Shown one piece after another: positions 55,600 to 64,000 of a DNA stretch of 64,000 bases. The notes under the pieces were generated by a model. It saw only the letters and a list, made by a program, of their open reading frames with translations, was not told the origin of the DNA and did not search any database. The stretch's first letter is position 1, and every line of letters starts with the position of its first letter. The translations under genes and the position numbers were made by a program. This DNA is from Kangiella sp. (lineage in GTDB: Bacteria; Pseudomonadota; Gammaproteobacteria; Enterobacterales; Kangiellaceae), in contig JANQSG010000020.1 in assembly GCA_028284185.1 (NCBI GenBank), positions 124,001 to 188,000 of the forward strand. Reading direction: 5' to 3'.

Positions 55600-56979
55600 C
55601 TAAGGTGTGCCTGGCAAGTCTGGTTCTAATTCTTCGGGTAGCTTTTTCGTCAAGCGCATAAAGCGTGCTAACAATAAAATTGCGGCTACAGTGAGACCTG
55701 CGATAATGCCAATCCAGAATCCCTGTGCTTGCATGGCATGGACTTCAGCCAAGTAATAACCTAAAGGAAAACCGACGATCCAGTAGGAAAATGCCATGTA
55801 AATCATCGGAATAGTCGTATCTTTCATACCGCGTAGAGCGCCAGCAGCATTGACCTGCAAGCCATCAGAGAATTGGAATATGGCGGCTAGGAATATCAAG
55901 CTGGCGGCAATATCGATAATGACCAGATCATCGGTGTAGATGCCGACGATTTGGTAACGCAGGAACAGCATAATACTTACAGATATTAGCTGGAATAAAA
56001 GGCTTAGGCCGATACCACAGTAGCCTGCCAGCCGCATTTGTCCATAGCGCTCCTGTCCCATCCAATAACCCACACGAGCCGTTACTGCGACCGATAGACC
56101 TAGTGGTACCATAAAGGCTACTGCAGCGATATTCATGGCAATCTGATGAGCACCAGCAAGTTGTTCACCATAACGCGCAATAAAAATGCCAATACCACCA
56201 AACATGGCAATTTCCATCACCATCCCCATTGCGATCGGTAAACCAATTTGAAAATACTCTTTAGTGAGTTTCCACTTAGGCCATGCAAAATGCTTAAAAA
56301 TTTCGAATTTGGCATAGGGTTTGTGGGCAAAAGTGAAGATGGCTAAGGACAAAAATAAAATGGTCCAAACAATGCTGGTGGCGTAGCCTGCACCTACTGC
56401 GCCCATGGCTTCTACCCCCAAGCCGCCAAAAATAAACCAGTAATTCAAAACGATATTAAAAGGAATGGCTAAAAAGGAACAGACCATTACTGCTTTGGTA
56501 GAAAACAAACCTTCGTTGCCGGAGCGTAAAGCGAGAAATAAATAAACGGAAATAGTGCCCCAGCTTAAGGCTTTTAAATAGTCGCTGGTGGTGGATACAA
56601 TATTTTCTGGTATACCAGCTAAGTTTAGTGGGTATTTTGCAAGGTTAAGTGCGATAAAGCTGATAATACCAAAAACAATCGCCATTACGAACCCCAGTTG
56701 GAATACCTTGCCAATAGGTTTCTCGGCTTTTTGTCCGTTTAGTTGTGCTACCATCGGATTAATAGCAATCATCATGCCCATAAAGAGCGCAAAGATAATC
56801 ATAAACAAGTTAAAGCCGGTACCTACTGCGGCCAGAGCATTGGCTGAGAAATTACCGGCCATAATGGTATCGCTCACCCCCAGAGCCATTTGTGCCAATT
56901 GCGCTAAAATTGCAGGAATGGCAATTCTAATGAGCTCGCTGGTTTCACGCTTTATTTGATGAGATTGGTAATGTTTCAT
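55600..56979 (-). CDS. MATE-family multidrug efflux transporter (NorM-like)
   Basis: 459 residues, 12 membrane segments. The pattern AIPAILAQLAQMALGVSDTIMAGNFSANALAAVGTG near 18-53 and GLPIAMGMVMEIAMFGG near the middle (with conserved Glu) are typical of the NorM branch, which exchanges drugs for Na+ or H+. The start overlaps the roxA stop by one base. Confidence 0.9.
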   Translation of the reverse strand: MKHYQSHQIKRETSELIRIAIPAILAQLAQMALGVSDTIMAGNFSANALAAVGTGFNLFMIIFALFMGMMIAINPMVAQLNGQKAEKPIGKVFQLGFVMAIVFGIISFIALNLAKYPLNLAGIPENIVSTTSDYLKALSWGTISVYLFLALRSGNEGLFSTKAVMVCSFLAIPFNIVLNYWFIFGGLGVEAMGAVGAGYATSIVWTILFLSLAIFTFAHKPYAKFEIFKHFAWPKWKLTKEYFQIGLPIAMGMVMEIAMFGGIGIFIARYGEQLAGAHQIAMNIAAVAFMVPLGLSVAVTARVGYWMGQERYGQMRLAGYCGIGLSLLFQLISVSIMLFLRYQIVGIYTDDLVIIDIAASLIFLAAIFQFSDGLQVNAAGALRGMKDTTIPMIYMAFSYWIVGFPLGYYLAEVHAMQAQGFWIGIIAGLTVAAILLLARFMRLTKKLPEELEPDLPGTP

Positions 56980-58118
56980 CAGGATTCAAATTCTATGGCG
57001 GAAATAGCGGCCAGCTCAGCGATTAGCTTACGTGCAGTTTCTTTGTTAGTGACTATCGACTGGGTTTGCACTAACTCATAACTATTCAAAGCTTTAACCA
57101 AATTGAGGTTAGAAGTGTCTGACTCAATAAATTCACCATTAATAAACAACAAAATTTTATCAGCGTCCTGATAAAAAGCCATCCGGCTTAGTGGATTAAG
57201 TTTTATTGACTTTATAAAAGCCAGTTCAGATAACTCTTCAGCTTCGCATGGGACGATTTCAGGCAATATGTCAGGATATTTTAAACGAGTAACTTCTTTA
57301 CCAATGGCAATTTTAAGTTTCTGACTAAAAGTCAATTGCTGGATCTCTGTTTGTGCCCACTGACTAATTTCAGTAGGAAGCTCTCCATGATTATGTTGCT
57401 TATTTAACAGATCTTGATCCTGCCAAAGTTGGTTGAATTCGTCAGAAGCTTCTTCTAATAATTGTTGGCTAATGGCTTCGATATTCGGCGCACGAAAGCC
57501 TACCGAATAGCAGATAGAATTATCAATTGACTCGCCCCAATGAGGCGTATTGGACGGGATATAAAGTAGATCGCCAGCTTCCACTTCAATATCTAAATCT
57601 GTGGCAAAAGGTTCTATCTGCAAAATCTCAGAGTGAAACTGAGATTTACTAATGGTTTGATTCTTAGAGCCGACAAGCCAACGTCTTTTGCCAGCACCTT
57701 GAATCAAGAATACATCGTATTGATCAAAATGGGGGCCAACACCGCCATTGTCAGTGGCAAAAGACACCATTACATCATCCAGCCGCCAGCGCGGAATAAA
57801 ATTACAGGCCTGAATCAAAGCTTGTAGTGGAGGATGGAAATAATCCAGGGATTGTACTAACAGTGTCCAATTAGACTCTGGTAGCCGTTGAAACAAAGCT
57901 TCATCTAATGGCCCGTGTTGTAGCTCCCAATTACCATCAAACTGACTGATCAGGCGCGATTCAATGTCTGCCTCCAACGAATAACCAGCCAGTTCTTCAG
58001 CCGAAATCAGACTCTGTATAAAGTCATTAGCAAAAGCCCCTCGAATCAGGAGGGGCTTTTTTTGCCAATAGTCTTTAAAAAAAGTATCTATTGAAATATT
58101 GGAATTAAAGATATTAAT
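56979..58118 (-). CDS. roxA: 50S ribosomal protein L16 arginine hydroxylase RoxA (YcfD), start uncertain
   Basis: This JmjC/cupin 2-oxoglutarate oxygenase has FATDNGGVGPHFDQYDVFLIQGAGKRRW with the H-x-D iron ligands, and PSNTPHWGES with the second His. The first acceptable start (TTG 57977) gives only 332 residues and lacks the N-terminal part of the family. The frame stays open upstream and encodes ISIDTFFKDYWQKKPLLIRG, matching E. coli LNWPDFLERHWQKRPVVLKRG. Yet there is no ATG, GTG or TTG before the in-frame stop. An ATT at 58118, 10 bp after AAAGG, would give 379 residues (E. coli RoxA has about 373) and is my tentative start. A terminator-like hairpin (58034-58063) lies inside these codons. 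Confidence 0.75.
   Translation of the reverse strand: MNIFNSNISIDTFFKDYWQKKPLLIRGAFANDFIQSLISAEELAGYSLEADIESRLISQFDGNWELQHGPLDEALFQRLPESNWTLLVQSLDYFHPPLQALIQACNFIPRWRLDDVMVSFATDNGGVGPHFDQYDVFLIQGAGKRRWLVGSKNQTISKSQFHSEILQIEPFATDLDIEVEAGDLLYIPSNTPHWGESIDNSICYSVGFRAPNIEAISQQLLEEASDEFNQLWQDQDLLNKQHNHGELPTEISQWAQTEIQQLTFSQKLKIAIGKEVTRLKYPDILPEIVPCEAEELSELAFIKSIKLNPLSRMAFYQDADKILLFINGEFIESDTSNLNLVKALNSYELVQTQSIVTNKETARKLIAELAAISAIEFES
58034..58063. terminator. Terminator-like hairpin inside the roxA N-terminal codons
   Basis: Plus-strand AAAGCCCCTC, GAATCAG, GAGGGGCTTT with a T tract after it; on the minus strand the hairpin is followed by TTTTGC. It lies about 70 bp downstream of the purB stop, in the position of a purB terminator. 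It is also the coding sequence for the conserved WQKKPLLIRGAF block of RoxA. Confidence 0.65.
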
Positions 58119-58130
58119 TGTTAAGTGCCT

Positions 58131-59537
<1,407 letters not shown>

Positions 59538-59657
59538 TTACCTGAATAATGCTTGATGGTCATGTGTAAATCGTTTTTTGTCCATTATTCTGCCTGTTAT
59601 CTGGGCGAGGGTTTGGTATAAATTGAATCAACTAATAATCCCATTCGCTATGGTCTA

Positions 59658-59666
59658 TGTTATACT
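59658..59666 (+). promoter_or_regulatory. Extended -10 promoter of acnB
   Basis: TGTTATACT gives TGn plus TATACT, an extended -10 element, 80 bp before the acnB GTG. No clear -35 was found, as is usual for extended -10 promoters. The 250-bp purB-acnB gap has no other feature I could identify. Confidence 0.5.
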
Positions 59667-59745
59667 TTTAGGCCAATTCAGTTTCGCATACCGATCTGAT
59701 AATTTTAGTGAAAAGACCTATTAAGCATAATCAAAGAGGATAGCC

Positions 59746-62361
59746 GTGTTAGAAGCCTATAGAAAGCATGTTGCCGAGCGCGCAAAGCAGAATATTCCTG
59801 CTTTGCCATTAAGCGCTGAACAAGTAAATGGTTTAATTGAATTATTAAAAAATCCGCCAGCAGGTGAAGAAGAATTTCTGGTGGATTTAATCACCAATCG
59901 AGTACCACCCGGGGTTGACGAGGCGGCTTATGTGAAAGCGGGCTTTTTGGCGGCAATTGCTAAAGATGAAGCGAGCTCGCCGTTAATTGATAAAGCTCAT
60001 GCGGTCAATTTATTAGGCACCATGCTGGGTGGTTATAACATCGCGACTTTGGTTGAGTTACTAGATGACGCTGAACTGGGCGAACTGGCTGGCGAGAAGC
60101 TTAAGCATACGTTGTTAATGTTTGACGCTTTTCACGATGTAGCTGAAAAAGCTGAAAAAGGAAATGAGGTTGCAAAATCAGTGATCCAATCCTGGGCTGA
60201 TGCCGAATGGTTTAAATCTAAAGATGCTCTTGCGGAAAAGATTTCCTTAACTGTATTTAAAGTACCTGGCGAAACCAATACCGATGACTTGTCTCCAGCG
60301 CAGGATGCCTGGTCACGCCCGGATATTCCTTTGCACGCTTTAGCCATGCTGAAAAATGAGCGTGAGGGCATTACACCTGATAAACAAGGTGAGATTGGCC
60401 CTATTAACTTAATCAATGAGCTTGAATCTCGCGGTTATCCACTGGCTTATGTGGGTGATGTTGTGGGTACGGGTTCTTCGCGTAAATCAGCGACTAACTC
60501 AGTGTTATGGTATATGGGTGATGATATTCCTTATGTTCCTAATAAGCGTGATGGTGGCTTCTGTTTTGGCGGCAAAATCGCACCTATTTTCTTTAATACG
60601 ATGGAAGATGCGGGTGCATTGCCAGTTGAGATGGATGTTTCCAAAATGGCAATGGGTGACTTGATCCATGTTTATCCATTTAAAGGTAAAGTTGAAAATG
60701 ATAAGGGTGAAGTGATTTCCACTTTTGAATTAAAAACGGACGTTTTACTGGATGAAGTGCAAGCGGGCGGCCGTATCCCATTGATTATTGGTCGTGGCCT
60801 AACGGCTCGCGCCCGAGAATATTTGGGGATGCCAGAAGCCGATTTCTTCCGTAAGCCTGATCCGGTTGAATCTTCAAATAAAGGTTTTACTTTGGCGCAA
60901 AAAATGGTGGGTAAAGCCTGTGGTGTTGAAGGTGTTCGTCCTGGCCAATACTGCGAACCAAAAATGACCACGGTAGGTTCACAAGATACTACCGGTCCTA
61001 TGACCCGTGATGAACTTAAAGATTTAGCTTGTTTGGGATTTTCAGCAGATCTGGTGATGCAGTCTTTCTGCCATACCGCAGCTTATCCAAAGCCAGTGGA
61101 TATTGATACACAGCATAATTTACCAGATTTCATTATGAATCGTGGCGGGGTTTCTTTACGCCCTGGCGACGGCATTATCCATTCCTGGTTAAATCGTATG
61201 TTATTACCTGATACGGTAGGTACGGGCGGTGATTCCCATACTCGCTTCCCATTAGGTATTTCATTTCCAGCCGGTTCTGGCCTGGTGGCGTTTGCCGCAG
61301 CAACGGGTGTGATGCCATTGGATATGCCGGAGTCAGTATTAGTAAAGTTTACTGGTGAAATGCAGCCAGGCATTACCTTGCGTGATTTGGTACATGCCAT
61401 CCCTTATCAAGCAATTAAAGATGGTTTATTAACGGTCGAAAAAGCAGGTAAGAAAAATATTTTCTCTGGTCGTATCTTGGAAATTGAGGGTCTTGAAAAC
61501 TTAACGGCTGAGCAAGCTTTTGAGTTATCGGATGCTTCTGCAGAGCGCTCAGCGGCAGGCTGTACTATTAAGTTAAGTGAAGAATCGGTTTCAGAATACT
61601 TACAATCGAATGTGGTATTGTTGAAGTGGATGATGGCTAATGGTTATGGCGATGAGCGTACCATTTCACGTCGTGTAGCCAAGATGGAGGAGTGGTTAGC
61701 GAATCCATCCTTGATGCAAGCGGATGCCGATGCCGAATATACTGAGGTTATCGAAATCAACATGAGTGAGCTTAAAGAACCGGTCTTGTGTGCACCAAAT
61801 GATCCGGATGATGCGCGTTTATTAAGTGAAGTCGCTGGCGATAAGATTGATGAAGTATTTATTGGCTCATGCATGACTAACATTGGCCATTTCCGTGCAG
61901 CTTCCAAGTTGTTGGAAAGCGTTGAAGCTGGCACTTTACAAACTCGCTTGTGGATTGCGCCACCAACCAAGATGGACGAGCACCAGTTGATGGAAGAAGG
62001 TCATTATAATATTTTTGGTCGTTCTGGTGCACGTTTGGAAATGCCTGGTTGTTCACTATGTATGGGTAATCAGGCACGGGTAGCCCCGAAATCTACGGTG
62101 GTTTCTACTTCGACTCGTAATTTCCCGAATCGTTTAGGCCAGGGCGCTAATGTTTATTTGGCTTCAGCTGAATTAGCAGCAATTGCGGCTGTGATGGGTA
62201 AATTACCAACACCGGAAGAATACCTGGAATATGCTACTAAGATTGATTCCATGGCTGATGATATCTACGTTTATATGAACTTCCATCAGATGGAAGAGTA
62301 TAAAGAGAAAGCTAATCAGGTAACGATCCCGGTTGAGAATAAAGTGACTGTTGGTGCTTAA
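59746..62361 (+). CDS. acnB: Aconitate hydratase B (bifunctional aconitase / 2-methylisocitrate dehydratase)
   Basis: 871 residues, full length. N-terminal HEAT-like domain (about 1-160), then the swivel domain ([20 protein letters not shown] near 239-258), then domains with [4Fe-4S] Cys in [19 protein letters not shown] near 705-723 and [16 protein letters not shown] near 766-781. Interconverts citrate and isocitrate; apo-AcnB can bind mRNA under iron limitation (known for E. coli). GTG start with SD AGAGGA. Confidence 0.96.
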   Translation: MLEAYRKHVAERAKQNIPALPLSAEQVNGLIELLKNPPAGEEEFLVDLITNRVPPGVDEAAYVKAGFLAAIAKDEASSPLIDKAHAVNLLGTMLGGYNIATLVELLDDAELGELAGEKLKHTLLMFDAFHDVAEKAEKGNEVAKSVIQSWADAEWFKSKDALAEKISLTVFKVPGETNTDDLSPAQDAWSRPDIPLHALAMLKNEREGITPDKQGEIGPINLINELESRGYPLAYVGDVVGTGSSRKSATNSVLWYMGDDIPYVPNKRDGGFCFGGKIAPIFFNTMEDAGALPVEMDVSKMAMGDLIHVYPFKGKVENDKGEVISTFELKTDVLLDEVQAGGRIPLIIGRGLTARAREYLGMPEADFFRKPDPVESSNKGFTLAQKMVGKACGVEGVRPGQYCEPKMTTVGSQDTTGPMTRDELKDLACLGFSADLVMQSFCHTAAYPKPVDIDTQHNLPDFIMNRGGVSLRPGDGIIHSWLNRMLLPDTVGTGGDSHTRFPLGISFPAGSGLVAFAAATGVMPLDMPESVLVKFTGEMQPGITLRDLVHAIPYQAIKDGLLTVEKAGKKNIFSGRILEIEGLENLTAEQAFELSDASAERSAAGCTIKLSEESVSEYLQSNVVLLKWMMANGYGDERTISRRVAKMEEWLANPSLMQADADAEYTEVIEINMSELKEPVLCAPNDPDDARLLSEVAGDKIDEVFIGSCMTNIGHFRAASKLLESVEAGTLQTRLWIAPPTKMDEHQLMEEGHYNIFGRSGARLEMPGCSLCMGNQARVAPKSTVVSTSTRNFPNRLGQGANVYLASAELAAIAAVMGKLPTPEEYLEYATKIDSMADDIYVYMNFHQMEEYKEKANQVTIPVENKVTVGA

Positions 62362-62377
62362 TTTCCTATAAATTTTC

Positions 62378-62414
62378 AAAGCCCGCGCTCGAATATGAGT
62401 TGACGGGCTTTTTT
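62378..62414 (+). terminator. acnB terminator
   Basis: AAAGCCCG (62378-62385), 18-nt loop with additional partial pairing, CGGGCTTT (62404-62411), then T residues. Confidence 0.78.
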
Positions 62415-62450
62415 ATTCCCAAAGGTTTACAAAAATATTGAGAGAAAATT

Positions 62451-62855
62451 ATGAGCTTAATTTATACCCCCATTTATGCAGCTATTTTGGCAATATTTAT
62501 TTTAGTGCTTGCCGCCAATGTCGCTAAAACCCGTAGAAAACTACGGATTGGAGTTGGTGACAAGGGCGATAAAAATATGTTGCAAATTATTCGAGTGCAT
62601 GCCAATGCCACAGAATATGTTCCTATGGCTTTATTGCTAATGGCTTTTGCGGAGCTAAATAACGCTTCGGCTTATTTGCTTAACACCTGCGGTATTGCAC
62701 TGGTTATTGGCCGTTTGATCCATGCTTATGGGCTAGGCCGAAATATTGGTGTTAGTTTTGGACGTTTTTGGGGAACCAGCCTGACTTGGTTAGTAATTTT
62801 GATTTTATCATTATACTTGCTGGTACAAAGTATTATGGTTATTACTAACTCTTAA
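62451..62855 (+). CDS. MAPEG-family membrane protein
   Basis: 134 residues, four membrane helices (about 5-24, 52-70, 74-92, 108-130). The IRVHANATEYVPMALLLMAFAELN block near 45-68 carries the Arg/Asn/Glu pattern of the membrane-associated eicosanoid and glutathione metabolism family. In bacteria the substrate is generally unknown. Its stop is one base from the stop of the convergent EAL gene. Confidence 0.85.
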   Translation: MSLIYTPIYAAILAIFILVLAANVAKTRRKLRIGVGDKGDKNMLQIIRVHANATEYVPMALLLMAFAELNNASAYLLNTCGIALVIGRLIHAYGLGRNIGVSFGRFWGTSLTWLVILILSLYLLVQSIMVITNS

Positions 62856-62856
62856 A

Positions 62857-64000
62857 TTAGTTTTTTTTACTTTCAAGATCTTCCTTATTCCATTGGATCG
62901 GAGCTTTGGAATACAAAGCTATAACTTCGTCATTGGAGAGAGGCTTATTAAAGTAATAACCTTGGAAATAATCACAGTCTATAGATTGTAAAAATTCAAT
63001 GTGAGCTTTTTCTTCAACACCTTCGGCTAAGATATTTAAACCAAGGTCTTTACCCATTTTAATAATGGTACTAACAATGGTTTGACTACTTTTATCCGTT
63101 CCAACATCTTTAATAAATGAACGATCAATCTTAAGTTTATCTAATGGTAGGCGATTGATGTAACTTAGTGAAGAATAGCCGGTTCCAAAATCGTCAATTG
63201 ATAAGCGTGTTCCTAGCTTTTTCAATTCGTTTAAGGTTTCAAGTGAGTCATCAATCCCTTGGAATAACACAGTTTCCGTAATTTCAAATTCAATTAAGCT
63301 TGGATCAATTTGATAACGCTGGATTAAATCTTTTACTAAAGGTACTAAGTTAGCGTCCTTAATTTGAATAACCGATAGATTTATACCAATAAAGCTTCCT
63401 GCTACTGGTTTATCTTGCCAGTTTTTAAGTTGTTTAAAGGCTGCTTCGATAACCCAATAGCCAATTGGAATTATGAGGTTATTTTTCTCGGCTGCAGGAA
63501 TAAAGTCATCAGGATAGACCATACCGTGTTTTTTGTGATTCCATCGAATTAATGCCTCAAAACCTATAGGGTAACCATTTCCTATTCGCATTTGAGGCTG
63601 ATAATAGAGTTCAAATTCATCGTTATTGATTGCCGATTTTAGTTCATTTTTAATCAGATCACGCTGGAATACAACAGCCTCCATTTCTTTGCTAAAACGC
63701 ACAATCTGATTTTTACCTTTGAGTTTTGCATGACGCATGGCCGTTTCGGCACGAGGAATGATTTTAGTGTGTCTTTTGCCATCTATGGGATAGATCACTA
63801 CGCCAATACTTGCAGTTGTGAATAGTTTAACACCTTGATAATCAAATGGTTCGTTGATTTTCCCTTGCAGTTGCTGTGCAAAGTTCATAGCAATTTCATG
63901 GGCTGCTTCTGGCTTTATTGATAGCTCATTGAGCTGAATTACAAAGGTGTCTCCGCTGTGTCGAGCAACCGTATCCCCAATTTTAACCAGACTTTTAATA
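62857..64000 (-). CDS. GGDEF-EAL protein, C-terminal part (start beyond the window)
   Basis: The frame runs off the right edge, leaving about 380 residues. The visible end of the GGDEF domain reads ARHSGDTFVIQL, so the motif is SGDTF rather than GGDEF and cyclase activity is unlikely. TASIGVVIYPIDG and AETAMRHAKLKGKNQIVRF complete that domain. The EAL domain is intact: FEALIRWNHKKHGMVYPDDFIPAAE, ITETVLFQG, SIDDFGTGYSSLSYINRLPLDKLKIDRSFI and ILAEGVEEKAHIEFL all carry the catalytic and metal-binding residues. It probably degrades cyclic di-GMP. Confidence 0.9.
   Translation of the reverse strand, partial: IKSLVKIGDTVARHSGDTFVIQLNELSIKPEAAHEIAMNFAQQLQGKINEPFDYQGVKLFTTASIGVVIYPIDGKRHTKIIPRAETAMRHAKLKGKNQIVRFSKEMEAVVFQRDLIKNELKSAINNDEFELYYQPQMRIGNGYPIGFEALIRWNHKKHGMVYPDDFIPAAEKNNLIIPIGYWVIEAAFKQLKNWQDKPVAGSFIGINLSVIQIKDANLVPLVKDLIQRYQIDPSLIEFEITETVLFQGIDDSLETLNELKKLGTRLSIDDFGTGYSSLSYINRLPLDKLKIDRSFIKDVGTDKSSQTIVSTIIKMGKDLGLNILAEGVEEKAHIEFLQSIDCDYFQGYYFNKPLSNDEVIALYSKAPIQWNKEDLESKKN

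Noticed and set aside
56979-58118. roxA as a frameshifted pseudogene
   Set aside because: The frame is continuous through the whole homologous region and all iron and 2-oxoglutarate residues are present; only the start codon is abnormal.

Overview
This is an AT-rich bacterial chromosome segment, almost certainly from a gammaproteobacterium. The evidence is gene order. The window has 4.5S RNA-dnaX-ybaB-recR-(insert)-htpG-adk-hemH, yoaA-tsaB-slp, arsC/yfgD and bepA-perM, dapA-bamC-MBL, and purB-roxA. It also has a fused trpCF, acnB and a PilY1/PilE pilus locus. A marine Kangiella-like or Oceanospirillales-type lineage is my guess from the general look of the proteins; that is inference, not proof. 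There are no tRNAs, rRNAs, CRISPR arrays, transposases or prophage genes that I can see.

Layout. 1-1536: end of a type IV pilus operon (pilY1 fragment, pilE). 1623-2333: an orphan ParA ATPase. 2384-13114: an aromatic amino-acid supraoperon, aroF-trpE-trpG-trpD-trpCF-trpB-trpA-yfcL-like-aroA-aroC, with most junctions overlapping or closely spaced. It is preceded by an unusual leader region holding two complete-looking attenuators in series. The first has a 14-residue Trp-Trp leader peptide and the second a 30-residue leader rich in Trp, Tyr and Phe. 13115-13737 and 21331-22006: two copies, in opposite orientation, of a roughly 500-600 bp non-coding element. It is built from two inverted arms whose hairpin stems differ in sequence but keep their pairing. 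Both copies lie between convergent genes. 13738-24000: housekeeping and envelope genes (wrbA, arsC-like, yihY, a PilZ-like protein, TlpA-like, bepA, perM, phoH, bcp). 24236-27041: dapA-bamC-MBL hydrolase. 27038-30440: an RstAB-like two-component system and a secreted chalcone-isomerase-like/TonB fusion. 30517-35084: an M14 carboxypeptidase, a yeast LYS9-type saccharopine dehydrogenase and a prolyl-oligopeptidase-fold lipoprotein that has lost its catalytic triad.

35243-54812: nadA, a second PilZ-like paralogue, ffs, dnaX (with a ten-A frameshift/slippage site), ybaB, recR, an S41 protease lipoprotein, htpG (with a clear sigma-32 promoter), an inserted VanZ-DinB-ATP-grasp-OlsB-OlsA group that looks like an aminolipid pathway, then adk, hemH, yoaA/dinG, tsaB and an Slp-family lipoprotein. 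54853-59495 (minus strand): queH, a MATE pump, roxA and purB. The roxA reading frame extends upstream of any ATG, GTG or TTG, and a terminator-like hairpin is embedded in its first codons. 59746-64000: acnB, a MAPEG protein, and a truncated (window edge) GGDEF-EAL protein with a degenerate GGDEF motif.

The strongest candidates for something undescribed are the tandem aromatic attenuators and the paired covarying-hairpin element. After these come the ATP-grasp/OlsBA lipid cluster, the dead S9 peptidase and the roxA start.
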